A stretch of 64,000 nt of DNA from Seriola aureovittata (Eukaryota; Chordata; Actinopteri; Carangiformes; Carangidae). The stretch covers positions 23,235,896 to 23,299,895 of the forward strand of contig NC_079366.1 in assembly GCF_021018895.1 (NCBI RefSeq), written 5' to 3'. Below are positions 25,501 through 36,500 of the stretch, in pieces; position 1 is the first letter of the stretch, and the number at the start of each line of letters is the position of its first letter. The notes under the pieces are model-generated. The model saw only the letters and a program-made list of their open reading frames with translations. It ran no database searches and had not been told where the DNA came from. The position numbers and the translations under genes are program-made.

Positions 25501-26579
25501 TATCTAATATTAAAACAGACACTGATGTCATGCACCATGCTCAACTCAATCCACCGGTTTTTTTTTTTTTTTACATCTTTTGCTTGCAGTGTAATCCACC
25601 TCAAACTGTGATACAGATCATACGTCCTTCCACCCATATTCTTTATATCTATGCTTGTAATTTATAACATTTGTAACATTATATACTATAACACTGGTGC
25701 ATCTTTCTGTATTGCATAGTAACAGTCATACTGTAACATAGATGCACCTTTATGCAGTTTTCATTGCCGGTAATTCCCATTATTTGTACTTTGCAGTTCC
25801 CTTTATTCTATTTATACATATACACTATGTTTCCTCTCTTTTTATTATTTTGTATTATTAATGTGTCTTTTATCTTACCACACACATACTATATATTGAG
25901 TATGGGTGGTATACAACTTATCTCAGGATTAATTTAGATCTGTCTTATTTTATTTTATCTAACCAATATCTTTGTGATCCTATCTAAAATCTGTGGTGTC
26001 ACAAATATAACACAGAATACAGTACAGCAGAAAAAATCATTTGCAATGACCTGAAATGCAGGTCATTCAATCTGTTGGGTCAGAACTGGGTGCAACTGTT
26101 AGAGCCAGAAGCACAGACACAAGTTAAACTGGTCTAATTCAATAGGAGTGATATAACAATTTGTATTCAGTAGATACAAGAGTGCTGATAATAATCCTGT
26201 ATCCCTCATCATGTGAGAGAAATCCTGGGAAGAAGAAACAGAACACGAGTTGAGGGATGGAGAAAAAAAGAGCAGGGATTGGGGGGATGGGGGGGGGGAT
26301 AATCTCACCTTTGGGGAAGGAGTTCGGTTGAACAACGTAGAGAAAAGCATGGACCATGTGGAAGAGGATCCCTACAGCCCCTGGCTCGTAGTAAGCGTGG
26401 GTACCATAAACCGCCGCCGGTACAAACCCAAAATCCAAGGGCTCCACCGGTGGAGGGGACCGCTGTCTCCGGGATTCCGCCCGGACCTCTGCCTGTGCTC
26501 CATCCCTCTCATCCGCCTGCTGCTCGCCGCTCGTGGCCCCCCAGCAGAGCAGCAGGACGAGCCACCGTGTCCACAACAT
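5365..26579 (-). CDS. prom1: Prominin-1 (CD133), 25 coding exons
   Basis: Five-transmembrane glycoprotein of cholesterol-rich membrane protrusions; in vertebrates it is needed for photoreceptor disc morphogenesis. Coding exons (5' to 3'): 26579-26309, 18245-18184, 17635-17609, 17486-17281, 15197-15077, 14967-14904, 14756-14667, 14227-14204, 13845-13628, 13521-13447, 12775-12712, 12401-12242, 11841-11689, 11007-10884, 10692-10589, 10445-10361, 10041-9895, 9447-9376, 9076-8984, 8397-8344, 8165-8085, 7895-7827, 7412-7323, 6323-6208, 5434-5365. All have GT-AG borders and matching phases, giving 879 residues (human about 865). Signal peptide at residues 1-18; TM1 about 127-150, followed by [17 protein letters not shown]2 about 176-198; TM3 about 462-485, then [19 protein letters not shown]4 about 513-535; TM5 about 821-845. 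Two large extracellular loops lie between TM2/TM3 and TM4/TM5. Intron 1 is about 8 kb. The last exon has a weak acceptor, and another 3' end is possible (see 4324-5691). Whether this is fish prom1a or prom1b cannot be settled here. Confidence 0.95.
6326..7322. other. prom1 intron with a long CA tract
   Basis: No coding sequence was recognised between the exons at 6323 and 7323. The intron ends in a compound (CA)n array at about 7219-7305, immediately beside the donor of the exon 7412-7323. Confidence 0.6.
7219..7305. repeat. (CA)n microsatellite with CGCA interruptions
   Basis: About 85 bases of CA repeats, interrupted by two ACGCACGC segments, within a prom1 intron about 15 bases from an exon donor. 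Confidence 0.9.
9663..9850. repeat. Short inverted-repeat element with CTAACCTTAACC core
   Basis: Starts GTCACTGATGAGGAC and ends GTCCCCTCAATGTGTGAC, imperfect inverted copies of each other. The interior has TTCTAACCTTAACCTAATCC. It resembles the element at 56903-57074, suggesting an eroded member of the same short non-autonomous transposon family, within a prom1 intron. Confidence 0.5.
10165..10353 (-). mobile_element. tRNA-derived SINE beside a prom1 donor
   Basis: On the minus strand the element begins GGCGGCCGGTGGCAGAGTGG. It contains the pol III A-box-like TGGCAGAGTGG (10344-10334), a degraded B-box region (CCCGGTTTGGGGAC), and a body with TGACAGGAAACAAAGG typical of a widespread fish SINE. 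It ends in a T/A-rich tail near 10165. Its head starts only about 8 bases downstream of the prom1 donor at 10361/10360. Confidence 0.75.
10694..10733. repeat. (CA)n microsatellite
   Basis: Twenty uninterrupted CA units next to the acceptor of the prom1 exon starting at 10692 (minus strand), so the acceptor is preceded by a GT-repeat instead of a classical pyrimidine tract. Confidence 0.9.
15198..17280. other. prom1 intron; repeat-bearing, no gene
   Basis: About 2.1 kb of intron with a (GT)n array at about 16289-16349. No supported exon lies inside. Confidence 0.6.
16289..16349. repeat. (GT)n microsatellite
   Basis: About 30 uninterrupted GT units in a prom1 intron. Confidence 0.9.
17691..17740. 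repeat. (CA)n microsatellite
   Basis: About 25 CA units, about 55 bases upstream (transcript sense) of the 27-nt prom1 exon 17635-17609. Confidence 0.9.
18769..19085. mobile_element. Short terminal-inverted-repeat element (MITE-like), 317 bp
   Basis: Begins GGGCTGCAC and ends GTGCAGCCC, a perfect 9-bp inverted pair. The interior is AT-rich with repeated AATCGCAATAT-like words. No coding capacity. It sits in prom1 intron 1. No clear target-site duplication was seen. Confidence 0.7.
19493..19604. repeat. Long compound (CA)n microsatellite
   Basis: About 110 bases of CA repeats with occasional AACA and CTCA interruptions, the longest such array in prom1 intron 1. Confidence 0.9.
19821..20125. 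repeat. AT-rich dispersed element, GGGCTGCAAC family
   Basis: Starts GGGCTGCAACTCACTATTAT and contains TCTATAAAATGCCAGA. Related copies occur at 34821-35066, 35815-36020, 47671-47919, 54146-54350 and 59459-59747. Common teleost non-autonomous repeat; family name not assigned. Confidence 0.6.
20126..26308. other. Remainder of prom1 intron 1; no gene seen
   Basis: About 6 kb of AT-rich intron containing a (GT)n array at 22492-22549, a poly(T) run at about 25559-25572 and a possible repeat fragment near 23670 (GGGATCCAAAAGTCTGAGAC). None of the open frames has recognisable similarity. Confidence 0.55.
22492..22549. repeat. (GT)n microsatellite
   Basis: About 29 GT units within prom1 intron 1. 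Confidence 0.9.
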
Positions 26580-27075
26580 GGCTCACAAAAGTCCACTTTT
26601 GTACAAAAACAGAAGAAAACTAATAAAATAAAGGACAACTCCGAGCCCCGGTCGTACTACAGTCCAGCGGGGGGTGCAAAAGGGAGAAGGGCTGTTGACG
26701 TGAGAGGACACCTGTCCCTCTCGGCGGCTTATCCCCTCAGCTCAGAAACAACCGTCCGAAGCAAAACTTTTAAACTTGTCATCCAACGGTCGAGATTATA
26801 GCAGCCGTTAGCTCCTGGTTTTTCGGTAAGGACTCATCACAGACATCTTCCCGGAGCTCTTCGACGACTCAACGGACCAACGGCCGAGGATGTGCTCGTT
26901 ATCTCGGTGTCCTCACTCTCACCGGCTGCCTGCTGCGAGCAGCCTAATCTCGCGTGCACGTAAAAAAAAAAAACCCAGGACGCTCGTGCTCGCTGAAAGC
27001 TCGCCGGGCGCATCTGTGGCGCGCGACACCGCGGGGTCCAATCACCTGTCCAAGTCTCTCTCTCTCTCTCTCTCT
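26580..27075 (-). promoter_or_regulatory. CpG-rich 5' region of prom1
   Basis: The sequence upstream of the prom1 start codon is clearly richer in G+C and CpG than the flanking DNA (for example around 26640-26700 and 26990-27040) and ends in a (TC)n tract at about 27055-27075. This fits a CpG-island promoter plus 5' UTR. No TATA box was recognised. Confidence 0.5.
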
Positions 27076-27114
27076 GTATAATATAGCGACAGGTTAGAGG
27101 TGGAGAAATTTTGA

Positions 27115-27492
27115 TCCTTTACTGCAAATTAAAAAAAAAAACTCAATTACATGTAAAAGTCCTGCATTGAAAATGTCACTCAAATAAAAGTATTACTAGC
27201 ATGGACTGATTACTGATTGGACCTGCTGGGCACAGACCCAGGGGCCCCAGGATCTCTGACCTCTTGGGTCCTCTGTAAATGGCATTTTAAAACATTGCAG
27301 CTGGCCAGAAGCAGCATTTCTTTTTTAAAAAGATGCAGCTAAAGATTATTGTCATAGCTGCCTAATCGACCAATTATATACTGTTAATTGTTTATAATGT
27401 AAAACATCAGAAAACTGGAACCATCAAATAGTTACTTGGCACTTTTGCATGAAAGTACAGGGGTAAATGGACTTAGTTATGTTCCACCACTG
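27115..27492. repeat. Dispersed element ending GTTCCACCACTGC
   Basis: Contains TAAAAGTCCTGCATTGAAAA and CAAATAAAAGTATTAC, and ends TTAGTTATGTTCCACCACTGC. It shares these words with the element at 37620-38145, so both appear to belong to one common teleost repeat family. Confidence 0.55.
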
Positions 27493-28302
27493 CTATAGTT
27501 GCCTTTTACTAAAGCCAAGCCAATACAGACCCTTCTCATGGCAGACATTTTTACTTTTCAAAGAAGAGAAAACACAGGTGTAAATAATAATATTAACAAT
27601 GGCTGCATTCAGTTTAGGTGAGCTCTGGTCTACCTACAAAAAGTATAAAGAGCTAAGGCCACATATTTTCATTGTGTATGTGTGTCCTCCACTATGCCGG
27701 CTCACCTCAGCACTGTCAGGTACTGTTAAACTGTTGGTTTACAAGACAGTCAAACTACATGATCACAGTGGGTCTCCCTATGCATGTGAAGCAGGTCATT
27801 GACTCTATACTCTCGTCACTGAACGACTGACCTTTGATCTCTGAGGTTGCGCAGATAGCTGGCCAAGGCTAGAGAAATTTTGGCAAACAAATAAGGTTCA
27901 AGTTCAAAAAAGGGAAAACCCAACTCAGTTGAAAATTATCGTTAGTCTAGTTCGGTTATCTAAGTCTGGGAAAATAGCTTTGAAGTCTCTGATATGTTAG
28001 CCCTCTATTCCAACCTCTCACCCCCTCAAGTTTATCAGGCACTTTACACAACACTGGTTAAATGTAAACCTGAAATATGTCTAGATAATCAGGAAAATGC
28101 AAGTCATGTATCCAGAGGCAGATAATTTATCAGGGTTGGACCTTCAGAAAAAAGCCCCCCCTGTGTGTGTGAATGTCTGTGATGACAGACACCCCCCCCC
28201 CCCAAATGCCCATTCAGGGGGAACAGTGGACGGCAGTGTTTGCCCTGTGAACAGAGCCTGAAGTGACTCCTTTCACTGAAACACTTGCCACTGTTTTCCC
28301 GT

Positions 28303-28375
<73 letters not shown>
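28303..28375. repeat. (CA)n microsatellite
   Basis: About 36 uninterrupted CA units, intergenic. Confidence 0.95.
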
Positions 28376-28376
<1 letters not shown>

Positions 28377-28538
28377 GTTAAACAGTCAAATCACAAAGGG
28401 TTACAAAACAAAATCTTGTTTTATTCTCCTTCTACCATGTAAGGAGATGCATTACACAGATGGGTTCTACATGAAAAATAAAAACATCAAATATCTGATT
28501 CATACATAAGCAGTGAGAACCATTCATACACTGCAATT

Positions 28539-28548
<10 letters not shown>

Positions 28549-28604
<56 letters not shown>
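28549..28604. repeat. (TC)n-(CA)n compound microsatellite
   Basis: A short TCTCTC tract followed by about 27 CA units, only about 175 bases from the array ending at 28375. Confidence 0.9.
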
Positions 28605-28609
<5 letters not shown>

Positions 28610-30947
28610 TACTGACACATACACACTCTTGATCCTTCATTTGAAAGTATGCAGTTATGTCACTGTATTGACTGTCCTCCTATAGTGAGGTTCGACTTAC
28701 GCCAGGTCTGTGCCATGTACAGCCACTAGATCTGAGTCACAGCAAAGCTTAGCATCCATTTTACATTCATTAACAACATTTTCTTCTGTTCAGAGGGAAT
28801 CCCACACTGTCCATCACTTGTACTCAATTAGTAATTTTTTTTGGCTGATGAACTGATGATGTGCACTGCAATGTAATTGAAAGTGTTTGTTTCCCAGTCA
28901 AGAGTTGTTGATTTACACACACGTCACTATGAGTTTATGTTGGGCAAGACCTTTGTAACCTATTTTTCAAGTTGCAACTCTAATTCCTTCCCAGATAGCT
29001 GGAAATTAATTAATTTCTTACTTACTTTTGCACGACACAAGAAAAATATAAACATGTTATTTTGTACAAAAACTTAATACAAAGAAACAGCAATACAGAC
29101 AAATAGTGTAGATCTAATAATAAAACCTAAATTTTGGTTCAAGTACAAATTGAGCAAGGAGATATGCTATTTTTGGCTAGCAACTCTGGATTAAGAAAAC
29201 AGAGCTATGACTTGAAAACTGGTTAAAATTGTTATTGGCAGCAAACTTTTTCATTAAGCTTCAGAACAGCAATAAGTGTTGTCAAAAGGGCTTCTGGGTT
29301 TTTCAAAGATCACCTGGTATTTTTCCAAAAACAAAACAAAACAAAACAAATGTATAGCACGGTGGCTTGCATGTAATGATAATACATGAGAGCCAAAAAT
29401 GAGAGCTTGGTTGGACTTAACGTTTGCCCCTGACATGCAACTCCTGGCACTTCAGAGCAGACGGAGTTGTTTAATACGCTTACCTGATTAAACAATGCCT
29501 CAAGCTTTCACGGCATCCAAGACTGTTTAGTAAGCCTGTGTCTTCCAATGCTCACAGCCAGAAGCCAACCACACCAAACAATGCCAACAACTTTTACAGA
29601 CCAAACCTGATTTTTCCTCAAGTACAGCGCTATGGCAAATGCTGCGTTCACTGCTTTCATGCAATTACAGTGCTAATATTTTCCTCTTTCCTGTCATTTA
29701 GATGTGACTCACTCTAACATCTGTGTCTACGCCTTCAGACAATCTTAATTATTTTTCATATCAGTGTCAAAATAATGATGAAGAACTAGAAAACATGTTT
29801 AAGTTGATGCTGGTGTCACACACCATGAATTCAAAATGAGAGCAAGCACACAATGGTACCGCACCAAGACATTTCTTAAGATCACAGTTTCCAATATAAA
29901 AATTGCTATATGCCTATGTTGTTGTAATGATTATCCGAGGCTGCATGCTTGAGTGATGAGAGTACACATGAACCATATTGAAAAAAAAAAAAAAATCACT
30001 TTAAAAAGAAATATCTGCCAAACCTGTTTGGCTTGGAGGTCACTTCAAATTAATACTAGCGCTTTCACAAACCGGCACCGTCTTGTCTCAGTGCTTCAAA
30101 TAGCAACACAAATGGCATGAGACTAAAACCTCAAAACTTTTATCTGTGTCTAAAAGTAAAAGTCCAAACTGTGTAACCGAAACACAATGCACTCATGCCA
30201 GACTGTACATAGCGTCACTGCTGCCATGTTTAACGTGTTGGACTTCACCTATGGACATCTGAGCTCCTCACAGTAACTCAATTCAAAAACAATCTCTTTA
30301 AATTTGCGTTGGTGTGTGTGTTTGTAGAACGACTTTGAGTTTTCAACAATGTATTCATGTGATAGTGAGTCTTAATCCTGCAGCTGAACACGGTCGATTC
30401 TAGAAAAAACGTTTTTCATTTTTTTCATATAAACTTTGTTTGAAATATTAGAATTTTTCAGACATTTGAAATTAAAAAATTAAAAAATTGACAAGTTTTT
30501 GTTCTGTCTAAAAACAACTCCGCACTGTACATATGATTGTGCTTTTGAACACCCACTTGCACAGTCCAGCTGTTACGTTCCTACGATCACAAACATTTCA
30601 CATATGTAGTTTTGTTTCTCTCTTTGTGCTCCGCTCCAGCTGTGTACACCAGTTTTCCGCATTGCTGAAATCAATTTGCATTTCTGCAGGTTGCCATGAT
30701 GACAACAGAATATCATCAGTCTACCTGATGAACGGGAAATGGACTGGACCAGCTGGAAACATCTGAAGCGACCTCTGATGCGTGTAACAGCTTTATGCCA
30801 CGGCTGGTTTTGTCAGTAATAAATAAATAAATACTCCAGGGGTCAGATGCACAAGAATAAGTCCGGTCTGAGCATGCTCCTTGACCCGTATCTGATCCCT
30901 GAACCTTGCTGTGTTTCCAGGACACTGACTGGCTGTTCCTATGGCGT

Positions 30948-33536
30948 TCAGTCTATTCGGTTGCCACAGATGGTGAAGCGGTCTATCTCCAGCAAGTCTT
31001 TCTTGGGTGTTCTGGGTTTGAGACCGTCTCCTTCCAGTCCTGTGTCAGCATTGATAATTTTGTCATCGTCCTCTTCGTCAGGTGTTGTCAGGAATGTGTC
31101 CGAGTCGCTTTTGGGAAGTGTGGGAGCAGAGCTTTCTGCGACGGTGGTGGGCTGAGCATTGTCTGATACCAGTGATATTCCTCCTTTGTCTGCTGTGGGT
31201 TCTGTTTGCAAGAGAGAGAGAGTTCAATGTAAATAGATGAGAAACTTTAAGAGTAATTTAACACTGAATCCATTCTTTTTTTTTGAGTTAGTAGATTATA
31301 TGCAGGGTTTTTCCTGCATAGGGAATTACTGTCAAATTTTGTGCCGCTACAAGTTTATAAATCTCTTCATGGAAAACACTATTTTCTAACAAGTGTTGGA
31401 CTTTTTGGATTTCTGTCATTTGTAACTGCAGTTGCAGCATTGCACCGTTGTGGTGGTGCACTGGGAAAGGTGCTAGAACTCTTAAGATGTGTTGCTTGTA
31501 AAAAGCAATTGAGCCAGTTGAAGGTATAGTACACATGCATGTGTATGCACATGATCAGGATGGCACCACCTGCACCTCGTTTTGAGCCAGGAAAAACACT
31601 GTTATGAATAGCTACTTTATTACAACATCAATTGCTTCCGGTCCCAGACCAGAGAGTCCAATACAACAGAAGTTATTTAACTTTTTTTCCCAGTGAAAAT
31701 CCAGAAATCCAGCCTCTAGGACTGAAGGGAGTGAAGTCACTGTCACTGCTTTTACTGTTGACAAATAAACATAAAGATGCTGCAGGTAATGCCAGCACAA
31801 CACAAGCTGATACTGGTCAGCATACACGTTAATATGATATTATGATATATAAGCACTGAAGTCTGAAGGTAAAAAATGTCTGAAATGTGTTTGTGTGGAA
31901 CGTCAATGGGAAAGACAGAATGACACTGGAACAACAATCTGACAGAGCTGTCAGGGCAGCTGGAGCATCAGGGGTTTTTCGGTAAATCAGAGGGCAGGTT
32001 TGAATGCATATTTTGAATTTGTCAGGGGAACATGTTCAAGTTTAAATGGGAGCAATAAAGAGAAAAAGGGACACTTTGAGTGCTACCTTGCTGTGGTGAA
32101 GTGTGAACGTGTTTTGTCCGGTTAGCTCTGGAGTTTGCACGGCTGGAGACGACAGAAGGTGGAGGGTCGAAGAGCTTTTCTTCCATATTGGCCTCTTTGA
32201 CAAACACACAAGATGTCCCCAGCAGAACGATACTGTTGAGCACCTTTAGAGTGATCATCCTGTTCACAAACACACACAGAAAAATTTAAGTGCAAACAAG
32301 CAAAGAGAATTGATAAAAAACCTGAGAAATGCAGAACTAATAAAACCTATGATGTGTGTCCAAAACTTGGAAAAGACAACTTGACATTTACCCCAAGTAA
32401 AACAGCAGCACACACATAAAGGAGAGTGAACCCTGGATTTTCACTGAGCTGGTCACTACTCTGATCAACTGAAAAAACAAAACACAAACAAAATGTTAGA
32501 TTTATACCGTATGCATTGAACATAATAGCAATAGCAATGAACATCTCCATGAAGAGTGACTGACCAGCAGAGCTAAGGGAAGCGGGATGAAGCCCATTCT
32601 CCTGGATACTGAGTCACTGTAGTCTGTGTAAGCCTGTGGACACGTTTAACACATTATCTAAGAAAACATCAAAAAACAGCATTTTTCTTGTTTCTCAACA
32701 TATGCAGTAATCAGTCCACAACAAATTACAACAAAAAAGATGGGGATGAGTGGACATTTTCTCAACTTTGCAGCTAGTAAGTAAGTTCAGCTAGTCTAGC
32801 CTTGCTGATGAAGACAAATTAAATCAAGATATCTTCTGGAGGAAAACTTCAAATGTTTGCCTGAAACTTGCATGATGGTTTCTTGGAGAAAAAGTTAATG
32901 TTTAAGTTTATTTTCTCACATTTTTCTGTCGACTGCTGACAAGGTCAAAGGCAAGGCTGGCTCGGTATTCTCCGTATACCTGGAACATGACACAGAGTAA
33001 CACAACACAAGTCAGCCAAAGAAAAAACATCTAAATATCAAAGAATTGTGCAGTTACTGATTTACATGGAATGAGCAGAGCGTATCCAGGTAATAAAAAT
33101 TACAGGTGAGAAATGTGTGCGTAAAACCAAAGCTGCATAATATGTTCATCTGTTTATTAGTTGGTGTTGTGGATAAATGTAGTAGAGTAGAGGTAGTAAA
33201 AATGAGGCAAAGCAAAGTCAGTTAAATACAGTGTAAAAAAACAAAAATGTGCACACGAACATAAATTCACAAGCGCTTGAACACCAACTACATGTGAGTC
33301 AGGTTTGTGTGATTAGGTTTGACAGTTTGGAGATAAAGGGGTTAATCCCTTCTTGTGGAGATGGTTTCTGTTACATAAACATGGTTAAAACTCCTGAAGA
33401 AAACCAAAGAGGATGAGAAAACGAAGGAAAGACGAAGGGGTGACGTGAACAAGGTCGGCACAATACAAGAAAAAGCCTGGCAGTTTCCTTCTGATACTAC
33501 AGAGTATCTGCTGTGAGTGGGATGGTGTGTGAGATA

Positions 33537-33585
<49 letters not shown>

Positions 33586-36500
33586 CGCCAGTTTGTAAAA
33601 CACTGACACATCAGTGTAGATGAAGATGAAAGCACCTTTGGTCTCTCGGGCCTGAAGTTTCATTATTGATATTTGAAATTGTAGAAGGATGAGATAATCC
33701 TAACTCAATGTTCACTTACTAGATGAGATTTCAACTGCATCTCACAGTCTTCTTGCGTAGATGGAGTTTGCTCAGTGTCAAGCATACACATCAAAAACTA
33801 ACCAGTGTCATTATTAAACTGTGAAAGAACTGTATGGAGTACTGTACTGTGAGGCCTCACATCAGCACTGATGTCGTTGAACTTGGTGATGAAAGCGTGC
33901 TTGACGACGTCCACGGCAACCTCTGAGGCTATCACCATGACTACATCGGGAAACAGCACCCACAGGTGGTCTAAAAACAAACACATTGAATCAGTGTCAA
34001 TATTCAGTTCAATATTAGTTATAATGTGGATATGAGTGAGTCAGTGAAAGTGAAATGCTGAAACACATTGAGAGGACCTGAAGATGGACTTATGAGGAGC
34101 AGAGTGGTGTTCATATTGAACTGTCATTTAGATAAACCAGCTGTGTAGATTTCAGTATGTGTACATCACTGTTAGTTACCAGGGTTCCATGAAAACTGCT
34201 CCATGTTTCTCAGACAGACGATGAGCAGAAGGATGTAGTTGGTGAACCTCTCTTTTATGTCTGTGGGAAACAAACAAATCAATCCTGGATTAACCTACTT
34301 TGTACTCAGAGCGGCTGAGTTTGATTCCATAAATTTACCTTGTACTAAATCACCAAGTTCAAAGGCTGAGGCACAAAATGTCCAAAAAACACTGATTTAA
34401 GTGGCACATATTTGGCTGTTTTATACATTATTGACCACTTACCACTGTTTGACATCTGGAAAAGGTTGTTCTTTTCAAACTTCTTAAACACACTTCCTTT
34501 GATCTCCACAAACTGCAAGAAAACCCCAAAATATCATGACCGAACGCATATTTCTGCATACGTTTTACTCCAAGTTAATATGGCTGTGTGCCTCACACTT
34601 ACATTGTTTGACATCATGATGGTGAGCAAAGACTTGTTGTGGGAGTTGAAGGCTACGTTGAGGGTTGTGGCCTGAACCATGATGAGGATGGCATGGAGAA
34701 CTGAATACAAACATGTTAAGGAAAAGACATACTGAGGACTGCACTAAAAAACATCCTGCTGTGTTTTTTATCTGATACACATTTACTAGTATGCACTAGT
34801 AGTTTGAAGAAAAGCTGTGTGGGGTTGCAACTAATGATTATTTGATTATTGATTAATCTGCTGATTATTTTACAATTAACTGACTAATTGTTTGGTCTAT
34901 AAAATGTCTGGAATTGTTAAATATTAATATTAAGTTTTCATCTTCAAATAACTTTTCTTATGGGACAGTCCAAAATGAAAAGGTATTTAGTAACTCACAG
35001 TTTAGAAGCAGGAATCACTGATTCAACTACTTAAATGATTTAATTGACTATTAAAACTGTTGTAGACATCTCTATTTTTCTCTATGTTGTTTATCAGCTC
35101 ATGTACAGAAGCATACAATCTTACAAAGATACACAAACTGGTAACAACAACCACCATCCTTCTCAGAGAGGATACAGACATAGAGCACGGCCATGAAGAA
35201 GTGAGGAATCACGCCGATGTGCGCTCTCTTCTTCTCCTTGGGTTCGGTTGCTGTCCAGTACAGAGCGTCCAGGATGTCCTGGCCAAATGATGAGAAAAGG
35301 CGGTCCGCCACCTGATAACACAACAAGGGCGAGGAGAGTGTATGAGTGGGTGGCTGACTATACTGCACAGTCAGAGTTAGAAACACTGGGAAGTATTATT
35401 TGAGTGTACCTCTAACATGTTGTAGATGATGTACAGTTTGATGACAGACTGTCCCCTGATGAGGTGGTACATCATGGCGTAATCCACGTAGCTCATCATT
35501 GAGTAACACAATACCATAATGAAGCCTTTCAGCACATCACAAACCTGGGCTGGTTGAAGCAGGCGGGAGCCACTAAAACACACACACACAAAATACAGAT
35601 GAAGAAAATATTCGCAGAAGGAAATCACAAAAACAACAGAAGAAGAGAGCAACACAAGCAGGTTGTTATAATCTGTTCAGTCAGAGCAGTCAGAGAGAGC
35701 TCTACTGCCCCCTAGACGTCAAGAACAATAATGCAATGGCTGTTTCTGTTTATGAATCTACATGTTGACATTTGAAACTACTCATTAAATCTGTATGTAT
35801 CTGTCAGTTTGTAGAGCTGGAACTAACTATTATTTTCATTATCAATTACTTTGTCAATTAGTTTTTCAATAATTTATAATTGTTTAGTCTTTAAAAATGA
35901 GAAAAGTGCCCATCACAATTTTGCAGAACACCAGTCTGACCAATTGCCTGAAGCCCCAAGATATTCAATTCAAACAGATAATAAAACCAAAAAAATAAAC
36001 AAATCCTCACATAGGAATGGCTGAAAGTTTGGCTTGATAAATTACTTAAAACCAAATACCAACCAAAATACTTGTCAGTTTCAATAGTAGTGTTTAAAGA
36101 TGTTCAAACTCATCCAGAGAAAGGGTACACTCTTCTAAATAACTTGAACTACACACAACATAGACATCTTAATGTTATGACATGTTATAATGTGTATTAT
36201 ACTTTTGTAAAAACTGTGTAAGAGAGGTATGAATTAGACTCTACTGTCATTTTTTTAGGTCTTGAGGTATTGAGGTGGTTTATAGTGAATGTGTACAGAA
36301 ATATACTGTAAATCATAATACTGTAATCAATTGTCAATTGTTTGAATAAAGCTTGTGTTCAGGAAAAAGCGTTTAATGATTAATTGAATGCTTATCGTCA
36401 ATGTGGACAAAGATCAATTAATGAAAACTGCTTGAAACCCGCGCACCTGACACTTCTGTGTGAACTTTACCTGAGGCCACAGCATGGCAGTGTGAGGAGT

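Larger units (their letters stand above)
27493..30947. other. Intergenic region between prom1 and tapt1
   Basis: Contains two long (CA)n arrays (28303-28375 and 28549-28604). It should hold the tapt1 3' UTR at its right end, where the minus strand has overlapping ATTTA words near 30818-30834. No further gene was recognised. Confidence 0.55.

Noticed and set aside
26250..26801. 183-codon plus-strand open frame
   Set aside because: Antisense shadow of prom1 exon 1 and its CpG-rich leader.
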